This document shows positions 16,974 through 25,580 of a stretch of 64,000 bases of DNA, piece after piece (the first letter of the stretch is position 1; each line of letters opens with the position of its first letter). The position numbers and the translations under genes are program-made. The stretch is from assembly GCF_017993425.1 (NCBI RefSeq), contig NZ_JAGOMQ010000017.1:18934-82933 (forward strand), given 5' to 3'. The stretch is from Amaricoccus sp. GTDB lineage: Bacteria; Pseudomonadota; Alphaproteobacteria; Rhodobacterales; Rhodobacteraceae. The notes under the pieces are model-generated. The model saw only the letters and a program-made list of their open reading frames with translations. It was not told the origin of the DNA and searched no databases.

Positions 16974-17795
16974 ATGCGTGCCGTATTTGCTGCGCTCACC
17001 CTGTGCTTCGCATACGAGCCGGCCCATGCGACAAGCTTCGTCTCGGCCGGGTCCTTCGTGGATGTCTTGACGGCCGGCGGCCCGGTCTCCGAATCCGACT
17101 TCCAGTTGACCTTCGACACGATCAACGAAGGCCGGTCCCGTGCGACCGCGGTGGGCGTCGTGGCGGACGGGGTCGGTATCGCCTCGGGCGCCTTCGCGAA
17201 TGCGGAAACCGGCAGGTTCGGCTCGTCGATCTCGAAGGACGCGAGCGACGCCGCGCCGGGAGAGGTCAGCGGCGGCGGCGGCTTTGGCTCGACCCTGACC
17301 TTTGCGGGCAGCGGTCAGGTTCGGTATCGGCTCGACTTCCGCTACAAGTGGGACGTGAAGCCCGCGCCGGCCGCCGCGACGCCCGGCTTCTTTTCCAACG
17401 CCCTGGTGCAGATCGTCGACCAGCAAGGCATGATCGTCAGGCAGGACGAGTTCGTGTTCGAGCCATGGTTCGAGTCGACGGCCGAGCCGACGTCGGGTTT
17501 GCTCAAATCCTACGTCGAGGTCGTCATGGACGTCGCCGACGGGGATCGCTTCGACTGGGTCGTCGGGGGCGATACGATTCTCGGCCCCGGGGCGTGGGGC
17601 GCGCTGGGGATGAAGGGGCGCGCCTCCGTCTGGGCGAGCGACGGCGTTGCGATCGCCTTCGAAGATCCGGAGTTCATGACGAGAGCGACCCCGGCGCCGG
17701 TGCCGCTGCCTGCCGGCGGATGGCTGCTCATGGGCGGAGTGGCGACGTTCGGCGTCTTCCGCCGCCGGCTGCGGCGTTCGAGCTGCGGCGGCTGA
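16974..17795 (+). CDS. VPLPA-CTERM surface protein
   Basis: An exported 273-residue protein with a signal peptide (MRAVFAALTLCFAYEPAHA). Its C-terminal tail consists of PVPLPAGGWLLMGG, a hydrophobic helix and the basic end RRRLRRSS. This is the VPLPA variant of PEP-CTERM tails, which exosortase recognises to anchor or release surface proteins. The body is Gly/Ser-rich with beta-strand character (LDFRYKWDV, AFEDPEF). The ATG at 16974 has GGGGGATGGAGA upstream. A protein of nearly the same length and layout is encoded at 54118-54942, including a matching DPxF-x-VPLPAGG end, so the two are likely paralogues. No exosortase gene is in the window, and the function is unknown. Confidence 0.85.
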   Translation: MRAVFAALTLCFAYEPAHATSFVSAGSFVDVLTAGGPVSESDFQLTFDTINEGRSRATAVGVVADGVGIASGAFANAETGRFGSSISKDASDAAPGEVSGGGGFGSTLTFAGSGQVRYRLDFRYKWDVKPAPAAATPGFFSNALVQIVDQQGMIVRQDEFVFEPWFESTAEPTSGLLKSYVEVVMDVADGDRFDWVVGGDTILGPGAWGALGMKGRASVWASDGVAIAFEDPEFMTRATPAPVPLPAGGWLLMGGVATFGVFRRRLRRSSCGG

Positions 17796-17852
17796 CCCTC
17801 GGACCTGCCGGGAAGAGGCTTCGCCGCCTCCGGTTCTGACTGCCGGCGCGCG

Positions 17853-17996
17853 CTACATCTTGGCCTGTGCGTCGTCGGCGGTGTCGCTGATCGCCTCGCC
17901 GCCCGACTTCAGATCCTGGCCGACGCCGCTCATCGTGTTGCAGGCGGCGAGGAGGCCGAGGAGCCCGGCGAGGAGGAGGGTTGTGAAGGCGCGCAT
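17853..17996 (-). CDS. Entericidin-like small lipoprotein
   Basis: A 47-residue lipoprotein. Residues 1-19 form a signal peptide with lipobox LLAAC (Cys19), followed by NTMSGVGQDLKSGGEAISDTADDA, the conserved body of the entericidin A/B family. These small membrane lipoproteins are linked to envelope stress and stationary phase in enterobacteria; the role here is unknown. The ATG at 17996 has GGGAGAACGAG upstream. It lies downstream of the CDF transporter on the same strand. Confidence 0.85.
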   Translation of the reverse strand: MRAFTTLLLAGLLGLLAACNTMSGVGQDLKSGGEAISDTADDAQAKM

Positions 17997-18063
17997 TTCT
18001 CGTTCTCCCGAACCACAGGTTTTCCCGGGTGAAACGCCGGCCGGCGCGGCCGGTTCCTGCCGG

Positions 18064-18954
18064 TCAGAGCACGGGCACGCCGCCGTTGTGCTTCGCCTTG
18101 AAGTCGGGCTCGACATGGATGACCGGCCGGACGCCGGCGATGTCGCGGCGCAGCGCCGCCTCGATGCGGTCGCAGATCGCGTGCGATTCGGCGACGGTCA
18201 TCTCGGCGGGGACCACGAGGTGGAACTCGACGAAGACCGCGCTGCCGGCCTGGCGGGTGCGCACGTCGTGGGCCTCCAGCGCGCCCTCGGCCTCGGCCGA
18301 GATGACCGCGCGGATCGCCGCCAGCGTCTCGTCGGGGACGGCGGCGTCCATCAGGCCGCCGAGCGAATCGCGGATCACCGTCCAGCCCGACCAGAGGATG
18401 TTGAGCGCCACCGCGGCGGCGAGGGCCGGGTCGAGGATCGCCCAGCCGGTCAACGCCGCGAGCACGATGCCCGCGACCACCCCGACCGAGGTCACCACGT
18501 CGGCGGCGAGGTGCCGCCCGTCGGCGACCAGCGCCGGCGAGCGCCGCCGGCCGCCGAGCCGGATGAGCAGGAAGGCCCACGTGGCGTTGACCGCCGTGGC
18601 GACGAGGCTGATCGCCACGCCCTTGAACGGCGCATCCGGCATCCGCGGCGCGAGGAAGCCGCCCCAGGCCTCGCGCAGGATCATCAGCGCCGCGACGACG
18701 ATGAGCACGCCGGCGAAGACCGCGCTGAAGTACTCGACCTTGTGGTGGCCGTAGGGGTGGTTGGAATCGGCCGGCTGGAGCGAGAGGCGGACGGCGAGGA
18801 GCGTCGCGACGGCGGTCGCCACGTTGACGAGGCTCTCGAGCGCGTCCGAGTAGAGCGCGATCGAGCCGGTGATGGCGAAGGCCAGGTACTTGAGCCCCAG
18901 CGTGGCGAGGCTCACCACGATGCTGCCGATGCCGAGGCGCAGGGTCAGGTCCAT
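18064..18954 (-). CDS. Cation diffusion facilitator (metal efflux) transporter
   Basis: A 296-residue inner-membrane metal/proton antiporter that exports zinc, iron, cobalt or manganese. The N-terminal half has six membrane segments, with YSDALESLVN (metal-site Asp) in helix 2, HPYGHHKVEYFS between helices 2 and 3, and HLAADVVTSVGVV in helix 5. The C-terminal cytoplasmic domain carries the HDVRTRQAGSAVFVEFHLVV fold. I chose the ATG at 18954 because GGAGGG lies upstream and the helix starts soon after. Metal specificity cannot be read from sequence, but a Fur/Mur-like site lies upstream. Confidence 0.93.
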   Translation of the reverse strand: MDLTLRLGIGSIVVSLATLGLKYLAFAITGSIALYSDALESLVNVATAVATLLAVRLSLQPADSNHPYGHHKVEYFSAVFAGVLIVVAALMILREAWGGFLAPRMPDAPFKGVAISLVATAVNATWAFLLIRLGGRRRSPALVADGRHLAADVVTSVGVVAGIVLAALTGWAILDPALAAAVALNILWSGWTVIRDSLGGLMDAAVPDETLAAIRAVISAEAEGALEAHDVRTRQAGSAVFVEFHLVVPAEMTVAESHAICDRIEAALRRDIAGVRPVIHVEPDFKAKHNGGVPVL

Positions 18955-19029
18955 CTCGCGCCCCTCCGGTCCGCGTCGCGGCCTGCGGCTTAGCATCCCG
19001 GGGGTATGCGCGCAACCGATTGAAAACAT

Positions 19030-19050
19030 TGCAAACAGTTCTCATTCGCA
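19030..19050 (-). promoter_or_regulatory. Candidate Fur/Mur-type metal regulator box
   Basis: A 21-bp imperfect palindrome lies 76 bp upstream of the CDF transporter ATG: TGCAAA, nine bases, TTCGCA. One arm position is mismatched. Spacing and half-sites resemble the TGCAA-type boxes of alphaproteobacterial Fur/Mur regulators. The assignment is by pattern and by the metal-transporter context only. Confidence 0.35.
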
Positions 19051-19233
19051 GGCGCAGCGGCCTGCGCGCGGCGGGGGATCCGTGGCGGCGGGCGGCGCTC
19101 CCGGGATTTCAAGCTGATTCCAAGGGATTGGCCCGTCGGCCCGGCCGGCGGCGGCTGCGGGGATCCGCCGGCGGGCGGCGTGGCGCAGGCATGGGTTGCC
19201 AGGGGCGGGGTTTTCCGGGCAGAAGCCGCCGCG

Positions 19234-20418
19234 ATGACCCCCGCCGCCCGCCTCTCCGCCGCGATCGAGCTCTTCGACGCGACCCTCGCCGGCGAGCCCG
19301 CCGAGCGGGCGCTGACGCGCTGGGCGCGGGCGAGCCGGTTCGCGGGCTCGAAGGACCGCGCGGCGGTGCGCGATCTCGTCTACGACGCGATCCGCCGGCG
19401 GCGCTCGCTGGCCTGGGCGGGCGGGGCGGAGACCGGGCGGGCGATCCTGCTGGCGCAGCAGGCCGCCGAGGGGGTGGATCTCGAGGCGCTCTGCACCGGC
19501 GAGGGGCACGATCCCGCGCCGCTGACCGCGGAGGAGCGGGCGCGGCTGGCCGCGCCGCCGGCGGGCGCGCCGGATCCGGTCCGGCTCGATTATCCGGACT
19601 TCCTCGACGCCAGCCTGCGGGCCTCGCTGGGGGCGGATTTCGAGCCCGTGCTGGCGGCGATGCAGGCGCGGGCGCCGGTGGATTTGCGGGTGAACACGCT
19701 GAAGACGAACGTCGGCGCGGCGCTGGTGGCGCTCGCGCGCGACGGCGTGTCGGCCGAGGCGCAGCCGCTCGCGCCGAACGCGCTCCGGGTGGTGGAGAAC
19801 CCGCGCGCCGTGGCGTCGAGCCGGGCCTATACGCAGGGCATGGTCGAGCTGCAGGACGTGTCGAGCCAGCTCGTCGCCGCGCTGGCCGGGGCGCGGCCGG
19901 GGATGGTGGCGCTCGACTATTGCGCGGGCGGGGGCGGCAAGACGCTGGCGCTGGCCGCGGCGATGCGGGGCGAGGGGCGGCTGCTCGCCTGGGACGCCAA
20001 TCCGCGGCGGATGGCCGATCTGCCGGAGCGGGCGCGGCGCGCCGGCGCGGTGGTGCAGGTGCTGGAGCCGGCCGGGTTGGCGCGGCTGGGACCGGTCTGC
20101 GATCTCGTGCTGGTGGACGCGCCCTGCTCGGGGACCGGGGCGTGGCGGCGCAAGCCGGAGGGGAAGTGGCGGCTGACCGAGGCGGAGCTTGCGTCCTATC
20201 CGCCGCTGCAGGACGGCATCCTCGACGGCGCCGCGCGGGTGGTGAAGCCGGGGGGCGCGCTGGTCTATGCGACCTGCTCGCTGCTCGCGGTGGAGAACGA
20301 GGCGCGGGCGGCGGCGTTCGCGGCGCGCCACCCGGGCTGGAAGGCCGAGGGGACGCGGCGGCTGAGCCCGCTCGACGGCGGCGACGGGTTCTTCGTGGCG
20401 CGCTTCCGGGCGCCGTGA
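19234..20418 (+). CDS. RsmB/NOP2-type RNA m5C methyltransferase
   Basis: An S-adenosylmethionine-dependent methyltransferase of 394 residues that makes 5-methylcytosine in rRNA or tRNA. An N-terminal NusB-like or RsmB-type helical region precedes the catalytic domain. SAM-binding motif I is LDYCAGGGGKTLALAAAM. The two catalytic cysteine motifs are VDAPCSGTGAWRRKPEGKW and VYATCSLLAVENEA. The ATG at 19234 starts MTPAARLSAAIELFDATL; an upstream ATG at 19180 lacks support. It lies 92 nt before cckA on the same strand. Confidence 0.92.
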   Translation: MTPAARLSAAIELFDATLAGEPAERALTRWARASRFAGSKDRAAVRDLVYDAIRRRRSLAWAGGAETGRAILLAQQAAEGVDLEALCTGEGHDPAPLTAEERARLAAPPAGAPDPVRLDYPDFLDASLRASLGADFEPVLAAMQARAPVDLRVNTLKTNVGAALVALARDGVSAEAQPLAPNALRVVENPRAVASSRAYTQGMVELQDVSSQLVAALAGARPGMVALDYCAGGGGKTLALAAAMRGEGRLLAWDANPRRMADLPERARRAGAVVQVLEPAGLARLGPVCDLVLVDAPCSGTGAWRRKPEGKWRLTEAELASYPPLQDGILDGAARVVKPGGALVYATCSLLAVENEARAAAFAARHPGWKAEGTRRLSPLDGGDGFFVARFRAP

Positions 20419-20510
20419 GCGCACAACCGCCGCCGGTTTCACCCGCACTGAACATTACCTATGGTTGAGTTGGCCGGAATCGGCTAGTCTCGGCGCCCGT
20501 GTGTCGGCGG

Positions 20511-22769
20511 ATGGACGGGACGGCGGACGTGAGCGACGAGACGCAGAACCTGATCGACGGCCGCGCGGGCGGCTTCGCCCTGGCGGCGACGGGCCTCCTC
20601 GCCGGGGCGGCGGTGGCGGCGGCGGGCGGCGGCGTGGCGGCCCCCGCCGGAATCGCTGCGGCGGTGCTGATCTTCGGCGGCTACGTCGCCGCGCAGCGCG
20701 TGGGGCTCGTCGAGAGCGGAAGCGCGGGCCGGCGCGGGCTGCCGCAGTTCGAGGCCTGCGCGGAGCCGGTCTTCGTCACCGACTTCCAGGGCCGCGTCGC
20801 GGCGCGAAATCCCGTCGCGGAGCGCATGGCGGCGTCCGGGCCGCTGCTCGCGCCGTGGTGCGAGGACCCGCGGGCGAGCCTCTACCGCCTGGCCCGCGAG
20901 GCCCGCGCCAACGGCGTCGCCGCCGAGCCGGCGCTCGACCCCGGCCAGCGCGTGGTGGCGACCCGCCACGGCCGCCGCAGCCTGCTCTGGCGGATCGAGC
21001 GGCTGCCCGGGACGGCGACGCCGGGCCTCGCCGGGGCGGGGGCGCCCTGGCTTCGAATCGACGCCGAGGGCCGCATCCTCGCCGCCAACGCCGCCGCCGA
21101 GGCGCTGGCCCCCGGCGCGACGCGGGTCGAGGCGCTGGTCGCCGACCCGCCGCTTCGCGCCGACGGCGTCCACTCGCTGGCGAGCTCCGGCCGCGCCGCC
21201 CGCGCCGTGGTCATGCCGGGCGAGGACGGCACGCGCGACGTGCTGCTGATCCCGCTCGACGTCGCCGAGGTCTCGGGCCTCGTGCCCGACCACTTCCTCG
21301 AGGACCTGCCGGTGGCGCTCGCCCGGCTGGAGACGACCGGCCGGCTCACCTACGCCAACACCGCGGCGCGGGCGCTGCTCGGGCCGCGGGCCGAGCCGGG
21401 CGCGAACATCGCCGAGCTGATCGAGGGGCTCGGCCGCCCGATCGCCGAGCGCCTCGCCGACACGCTGCGCGGCCGCGCCCTCGGCCGCTCCGAGGTCGCC
21501 CGCGGCATGGTCGACGGCCAGGAGATCTTCCTGCAGGTCGCCTTCACCCGCACCATGCTCGACGGCGCCCCCTCGCTCCTCGCCGTGCTCTCCGACGCGA
21601 CCGAGCTGAAGACGCTGGAGGCGCAGTTCGTGCAGAGCCAGAAGATGCAGGCCGTGGGCCAGCTCGCCGGCGGCGTCGCCCACGACTTCAACAACCTGCT
21701 GACCGCGATCAACGGCCATTGCGACCTGCTGCTGATGCGCCACGACGTCGCCGACGTCGAGCATGGCGACCTGATGCAGATCCGCCAGAACGCCAACCGC
21801 GCCGCGGCGCTCGTCCGCCAGCTCCTCGCCTTCTCGCGCAAGCAGACCCTGCGTCCCACGATCATCAACTTGCAGGACACGCTCTCCGAGCTCACCCACC
21901 TGCTGAACCGGCTCCTGACCGACAAGGTCACCTTGCGCATCTCGCACGGGCCCGACCTCTGGCCGGTGCGCGTCGACGAGCGCCAGATCGAGCAGGTGAT
22001 CATGAACCTCGTCGTCAACGCCCGCGACGCCATGCCGCGCGGCGGCGAGGTGCGCATCGCCACGCGCAACCTGCGGCTGGAGCAGGATCTGCACCGCGAC
22101 CGGGCGGTGGTGCTGCCCGGCGACTACGTGGTGATCGAGGTCGCCGACAGCGGCACCGGCATCCCCGAGGGCAAGCTCAACAAGATCTTCGAGCCCTTCT
22201 ACACGACGAAGCAGGTCGGCGAGGGCACCGGCCTCGGCCTTTCGACCGCCTACGGCATCGTCAAGCAGACCGGCGGCTTCATCTTCGCCGACAGTCCGCC
22301 GGGGCAGGGCGCGGTCTTCACCATCTACCTGCCCGCCTACGACAAGGTCGAGCCGGCGGCCGCGCCGGAGCCGGAGCCGCGCCGTCCGCGCGACCTCACG
22401 GGCCGCGGTCTCGTACTGCTGGTCGAGGACGAGGATCCGGTGCGGAGCTTCGCCGCGCGGGCGCTGCGCCTGCGCGGCTACACCGTGCTCGAGGCGGGCT
22501 CGGGCGAGGCGGCGCTGGAGATCCTCGCGGATCCCGGCCTCCACGTCGACATCATGCTCTCCGACGTGATCATGCCCGGCCTCGACGGCCCGGCCTGGGT
22601 GCGCGAGGCGCAGAAGGCGCGGCCGGGGACCAAGGTGATCTTCATGTCGGGCTATGCCGAGGACGCCTTCGTCGGCGGCGACAGCGGCGTCCCGGGCGCG
22701 GGGTTCATGCCCAAGCCCTTCACGCTCAACGAGCTGACCCAGCGGGTGAAGGAGACGCTGGAGGGGTGA
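20511..22769 (+). CDS. cckA: Hybrid sensor histidine kinase CckA
   Basis: CckA is the bifunctional kinase/phosphatase that feeds phosphate through ChpT to CtrA (and CpdR) and controls the cell cycle or motility in alphaproteobacteria. From the ATG at 20511 (752 residues) the domains are two membrane helices (about 20-65), PAS-like regions, a HisKA domain with GGVAHDFNNLLTAINGH (His391), a HATPase domain with NLVVNARDAMP, DSGTGIP and GLGLSTAYGIV, and a C-terminal receiver with phospho-acceptor Asp685 (MLSDVIMPGLDG). A GTG at 20499 could add four residues. ChpT and CtrA are outside the window. Confidence 0.95.
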   Translation: MDGTADVSDETQNLIDGRAGGFALAATGLLAGAAVAAAGGGVAAPAGIAAAVLIFGGYVAAQRVGLVESGSAGRRGLPQFEACAEPVFVTDFQGRVAARNPVAERMAASGPLLAPWCEDPRASLYRLAREARANGVAAEPALDPGQRVVATRHGRRSLLWRIERLPGTATPGLAGAGAPWLRIDAEGRILAANAAAEALAPGATRVEALVADPPLRADGVHSLASSGRAARAVVMPGEDGTRDVLLIPLDVAEVSGLVPDHFLEDLPVALARLETTGRLTYANTAARALLGPRAEPGANIAELIEGLGRPIAERLADTLRGRALGRSEVARGMVDGQEIFLQVAFTRTMLDGAPSLLAVLSDATELKTLEAQFVQSQKMQAVGQLAGGVAHDFNNLLTAINGHCDLLLMRHDVADVEHGDLMQIRQNANRAAALVRQLLAFSRKQTLRPTIINLQDTLSELTHLLNRLLTDKVTLRISHGPDLWPVRVDERQIEQVIMNLVVNARDAMPRGGEVRIATRNLRLEQDLHRDRAVVLPGDYVVIEVADSGTGIPEGKLNKIFEPFYTTKQVGEGTGLGLSTAYGIVKQTGGFIFADSPPGQGAVFTIYLPAYDKVEPAAAPEPEPRRPRDLTGRGLVLLVEDEDPVRSFAARALRLRGYTVLEAGSGEAALEILADPGLHVDIMLSDVIMPGLDGPAWVREAQKARPGTKVIFMSGYAEDAFVGGDSGVPGAGFMPKPFTLNELTQRVKETLEG

Positions 22770-23121
22770 ACGGGGCCCGGCGTCGCCGGCTCGTCCGTCG
22801 GGGTCGGGCGGCTCGCTTCGCCCCGGGATCGTGCGCACCGGCGTGCTCTTCCGCGCCCCCTTGCCCGCCGCCGCCTGACGCGCGCTTCTCCACAGTCGCC
22901 AGGCGCGCCGATGCCCCCCTTGCGACGCCGCCCTGGCCCCGGCGCGATCGCCGGGGCAGGGCAATGGGCGGGGCGCTGCGCCGAGGCGATCGCCGGCAGG
23001 ACGCCGCCCCCGGAACGGACCCGGCCCCGCCGCGGACGGGCGGCGCCGCGCCGGATCGCGCGGGCGTCCCGGCCACAGGCCGGCACCCGCAGGAGGGCGC
23101 CCCGCCCCGCCCCCCGCCCGG
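22770..23121. other. Intergenic region with strong stem-loop, no gene
   Basis: About 350 GC-rich bases between convergent cckA and the DUF488 gene hold no convincing frame. The main feature is a perfect hairpin at 22936-22957: GCCCCGGCG, loop CGAT, CGCCGGGGC. It may end transcripts from either side, although no T-tract follows. Confidence 0.4.
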
Positions 23122-23421
23122 CTACCTTGCCAGCCGCTCCTCCAGCGCGTCCCGCAGCACCACGGCGTTGTTGTGCTCCAGGTCGTGCGCCGCGTAGAGC
23201 AGCGTCGCCGGACCGGCCTCCGCCCGCGCGAGCAGCGCGTCGAAGGGCCCGGGGCTCGCCGCGATCTCCGCGAGGTAGCGGCGGCGGAACTCGTCCCAGC
23301 GCGCCGGATCGTGGCCGAACCAGCGGCGGAGCGCGTCGCTCGGGGCCACGTCCTTCGCCCATTCGTCCATGCCGAGCCGCGCCTTGGCCACGCCGCGCGG
23401 CCAGAGCCGGTCGACGAGCAC
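23122..23421 (-). CDS. DUF488 family protein, N-terminus apparently lost by frameshift
   Basis: The 99-residue frame from a GTG at 23421 begins VLVDRLWPRGVAKARLGMDEW and continues through FGHDPARWDEFRRRY and TLLYAAHDLEHNNAVVLRD, the core of the DUF488 family. The family normally has about 17 more N-terminal residues (a basic strand, then a PP...DG turn) before RVLVDRLWPRG. Upstream in this frame the DNA still encodes PPGEDEGW, but no start codon exists. In another frame an ATG at 23465 (TGATG overlap with the FMN reductase stop) gives MARIG, a fitting family start. A net loss of about 10 nt between them would explain the break. It may be a pseudogene, a shortened gene or a sequence error. Confidence 0.7.
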   Translation of the reverse strand: MLVDRLWPRGVAKARLGMDEWAKDVAPSDALRRWFGHDPARWDEFRRRYLAEIAASPGPFDALLARAEAGPATLLYAAHDLEHNNAVVLRDALEERLAR

Positions 23422-23464
23422 CCGCCAGCCCTCGTCCTCGCCCGGCGGAGCCCGATCCGCGCCA

Positions 23465-24037
23465 TCACGCGGGCCGCGGCAGGGCCGTGTAGACGCGCTC
23501 GACGAAGGCGGCGAACTCGTCGATCCAGCTCTTGAGGAACTTCTCGGTGTCCGGGTTGGTCACCTCGCCCTCGTCGGTGATCAGGCCCGGCTTGAATTGC
23601 AGGTAGGCCTCCATCGTGGTCATCAGCGGCGCGCCGCAGAAGTTGAGCACGCCGCGCAGGCTCTGCTGGGCGAGCGCGGTGCCGATCATGCCGGGCGAGG
23701 TGCCGATCACCCCCGCGGGCTTGCGCGAGAAGGCGTTCTGCCCGTAGGGGCGCGTCCCCCAGTCCAGCGCGTTCTTGAGCCCGCCGGGGATCGAGCGGTT
23801 GTATTCCGGCGTGACGAACACGAAGGCCTCCTGTGCGGCAAGCGCCTCCTTGTAGGCGCGCGCCGGGGCGGGGAAGTCCTTGTCGTAGTCGTAGGAGTAG
23901 AGGGGCAGGTCGGCGAAGCCGATCTCGGTCATCACCAGCTCGGCCGGGGCCAGCCGCACCAGCGCGCGGGCGAGCTTGCGGTTGATCGACCCCTTGGCGA
24001 GGCTTCCGACGAGATAGCCGACGCGATAGTTGGACAT
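23465..24037 (-). CDS. NADPH-dependent FMN reductase
   Basis: A flavodoxin-fold oxidoreductase of 190 residues, of the group including ChrR/YieF chromate and quinone reductases and azoreductases. The FMN phosphate loop is GSLAKGSINRKLA near residue 11, and the signature VTPEYNRSIPGGLKNALDWGTRP (about 75-97) is complete. It likely reduces quinones or flavins with NAD(P)H in the cytoplasm. The ATG at 24037 has AGGAG upstream. Its stop overlaps the ancestral ATG of the damaged DUF488 gene. Confidence 0.92.
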   Translation of the reverse strand: MSNYRVGYLVGSLAKGSINRKLARALVRLAPAELVMTEIGFADLPLYSYDYDKDFPAPARAYKEALAAQEAFVFVTPEYNRSIPGGLKNALDWGTRPYGQNAFSRKPAGVIGTSPGMIGTALAQQSLRGVLNFCGAPLMTTMEAYLQFKPGLITDEGEVTNPDTEKFLKSWIDEFAAFVERVYTALPRPA

Positions 24038-24175
24038 GGCGTTCTCCTTGCTGCCGGCGCGAGTATGGCGCGGAAGCCGCGGTTCACCAAACGTTAGGGT
24101 TTCGCGCCGAGCGTCGGGCGAGCCTTGAAGATTTGCGTTGCAATGTTCCTGTTTTTCCCCAAGTGTGGGGAGCGA

Positions 24176-24190
24176 GAACAAGGCATGAAC
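24176..24190 (+). promoter_or_regulatory. LexA (SOS) box upstream of recA
   Basis: GAAC-AAGGCAT-GAAC is, on the other strand, GTTC-N7-GTTC, the direct-repeat SOS box known for LexA of Rhodobacter and related alphaproteobacteria. It lies 51 nt before the recA ATG. This supports DNA-damage control of recA. Confidence 0.85.
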
Positions 24191-24241
24191 GGTCTGCCCG
24201 GATTGCCGCGATCCGACAGGTGTGGAATATAGGGGCACGAG

Positions 24242-25306
24242 ATGAGCTCTCCCGTGGTGGACTTCTCCGAAAGACGCGGCATGGACAAGCAGAAGGCGCT
24301 GGAATCGGCGCTGGCGCAGATCGAGCGCAGCTTCGGCAAGGGCTCGATCATGCGGCTCGGCGCGACGCCGGCGCTCGACATCGAGGCGATCTCGACCGGC
24401 TCGATCGGCCTCGACATCGCGCTCGGCATCGGCGGCCTGCCCAAGGGGCGGATCATCGAGATCTACGGGCCGGAAAGCTCGGGCAAGACGACGCTGGCGC
24501 TGCACGTGCTGGCCGAGGAGCAGCGCGCCGGCGGCGTCTGCGCCTTCGTCGACGCCGAGCACGCGCTCGACCCGGCCTATGCGAAGAAGGTCGGCGTCAA
24601 CATCGACGAGCTGCTGATCAGCCAGCCCGACACCGGCGAGCAGGCGCTCGAGATCACCGAGACGCTGGTGCGTTCCGGCGCGGTCTCGGTGGTGGTGGTC
24701 GACTCGGTCGCGGCGCTGACGCCGAAGTCCGAGCTCGAGGGCGAGATGGGCGAGGCGCAGGTCGGCGCCCAGGCCCGGCTGATGAGCCAGGCGATGCGCA
24801 AGCTCACCGCGGCGATCTCGCGGTCGAACTGCATGGTGATCTTCATCAACCAGATCCGCATGAAGATTGGCGTGATGTTCGGCAGCCCCGAGACGACCTC
24901 GGGCGGCAACGCGCTGAAGTTCTACGCGAGCGTGCGGCTCGACATCCGCCGGATCGGCGCGATCAAGGACCGCGACGAGGTGGTGGGCAACTCCACGCGC
25001 GTGAAGGTGGTGAAGAACAAGGTCGCCCCGCCGTTCCGGCAGGTCGAGTTCGACATCATGTACGGCGAGGGCATCTCCAAGCGCGGCGAGCTGATCGACC
25101 TCGGGGTCAAGGCCGGCGTGGTGGAGAAGTCGGGGGCCTGGTACTCCTTCGCCGACCAGCGCATCGGCCAGGGGCGGGAGAACGCCAAGACCTTCCTCAA
25201 GGACAATCCCGACATCGCCTGGGCGATCGAGGACAAGATCCGCGCCGCCCACGGCCTCGACTTCGGCATGACGGCCGAGGAATCGGCCGAGGTCCTCGAC
25301 GACTGA
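24242..25306 (+). CDS. recA: Recombinase RecA
   Basis: RecA forms the filament on single-stranded DNA for strand exchange and triggers LexA self-cleavage. The 354-residue protein has Walker [10 protein letters not shown], the segment [18 protein letters not shown], loop L1 around [23 protein letters not shown], and loop L2 with [28 protein letters not shown]. The start [21 protein letters not shown] is slightly longer than in E. coli; the second Met (MDKQ) is possible. It is preceded by an SOS box and followed by a GC-rich hairpin. Confidence 0.98.
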   Translation: MSSPVVDFSERRGMDKQKALESALAQIERSFGKGSIMRLGATPALDIEAISTGSIGLDIALGIGGLPKGRIIEIYGPESSGKTTLALHVLAEEQRAGGVCAFVDAEHALDPAYAKKVGVNIDELLISQPDTGEQALEITETLVRSGAVSVVVVDSVAALTPKSELEGEMGEAQVGAQARLMSQAMRKLTAAISRSNCMVIFINQIRMKIGVMFGSPETTSGGNALKFYASVRLDIRRIGAIKDRDEVVGNSTRVKVVKNKVAPPFRQVEFDIMYGEGISKRGELIDLGVKAGVVEKSGAWYSFADQRIGQGRENAKTFLKDNPDIAWAIEDKIRAAHGLDFGMTAEESAEVLDD

Positions 25307-25332
25307 ACCGCCTTCGGAGGGAGGCCGGCCTC

Positions 25333-25349
25333 GGGGGCATCGAGCCCCC
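25333..25349 (+). terminator. Stem-loop after recA
   Basis: GGGGGC (25333-25338), loop ATCGA, GCCCCC (25344-25349), 26 nt after the recA stop. Just before it lies the perfect palindrome GAGGCCGGCCTC. No T-tract follows, so termination is likely but not certain. Confidence 0.5.
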
Positions 25350-25419
25350 CTCGTCCGGGCGGCGGCGCGAGAAGCGCCCCCGCCAAGCCCGCGTCCGCGG
25401 ACCGGATTGCGGGAAGATC

Positions 25420-25466
25420 GTGATATATGTTTCAATAGCTTAATCAGCGTCCCGCTGTGGGACGCT
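25420..25466 (-). repeat. Short repeat element II, copy D
   Basis: Read on the minus strand: AGCGTCCC, loop ACAGC, GGGACGCT (25446-25466), then GATTAAGCTATTGAAAC with AAG starting 15 nt from the palindrome centre, then an AT-rich ATATATCA tail. It is very close to copy A at 9734 in the palindrome (GTCCCAC...GGGAC) and the tail (TTGAAAC...ATCACGA). It lies between recA and alaS, 114 nt before the alaS ATG, so a control role on alaS is possible. Confidence 0.65.
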
Positions 25467-25580
25467 GCGCGGGCGCGCCTCCGCCGAGCGTGGACAGCAC
25501 CGGGCGGCGGCGCTAACGGTAGCGAAACCGACGGGCCGCCTCGCTGCGGACCGGTCATTCCTGCGCGAACGGAAGAGCCC

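Noticed and set aside
22652..23362. Minus-strand frame across the cckA-DUF488 interval
   Set aside because: Composition is Arg/Gly/Pro shadow-like, there is no ribosome-binding site or family pattern, and it overlaps the DUF488 frame.
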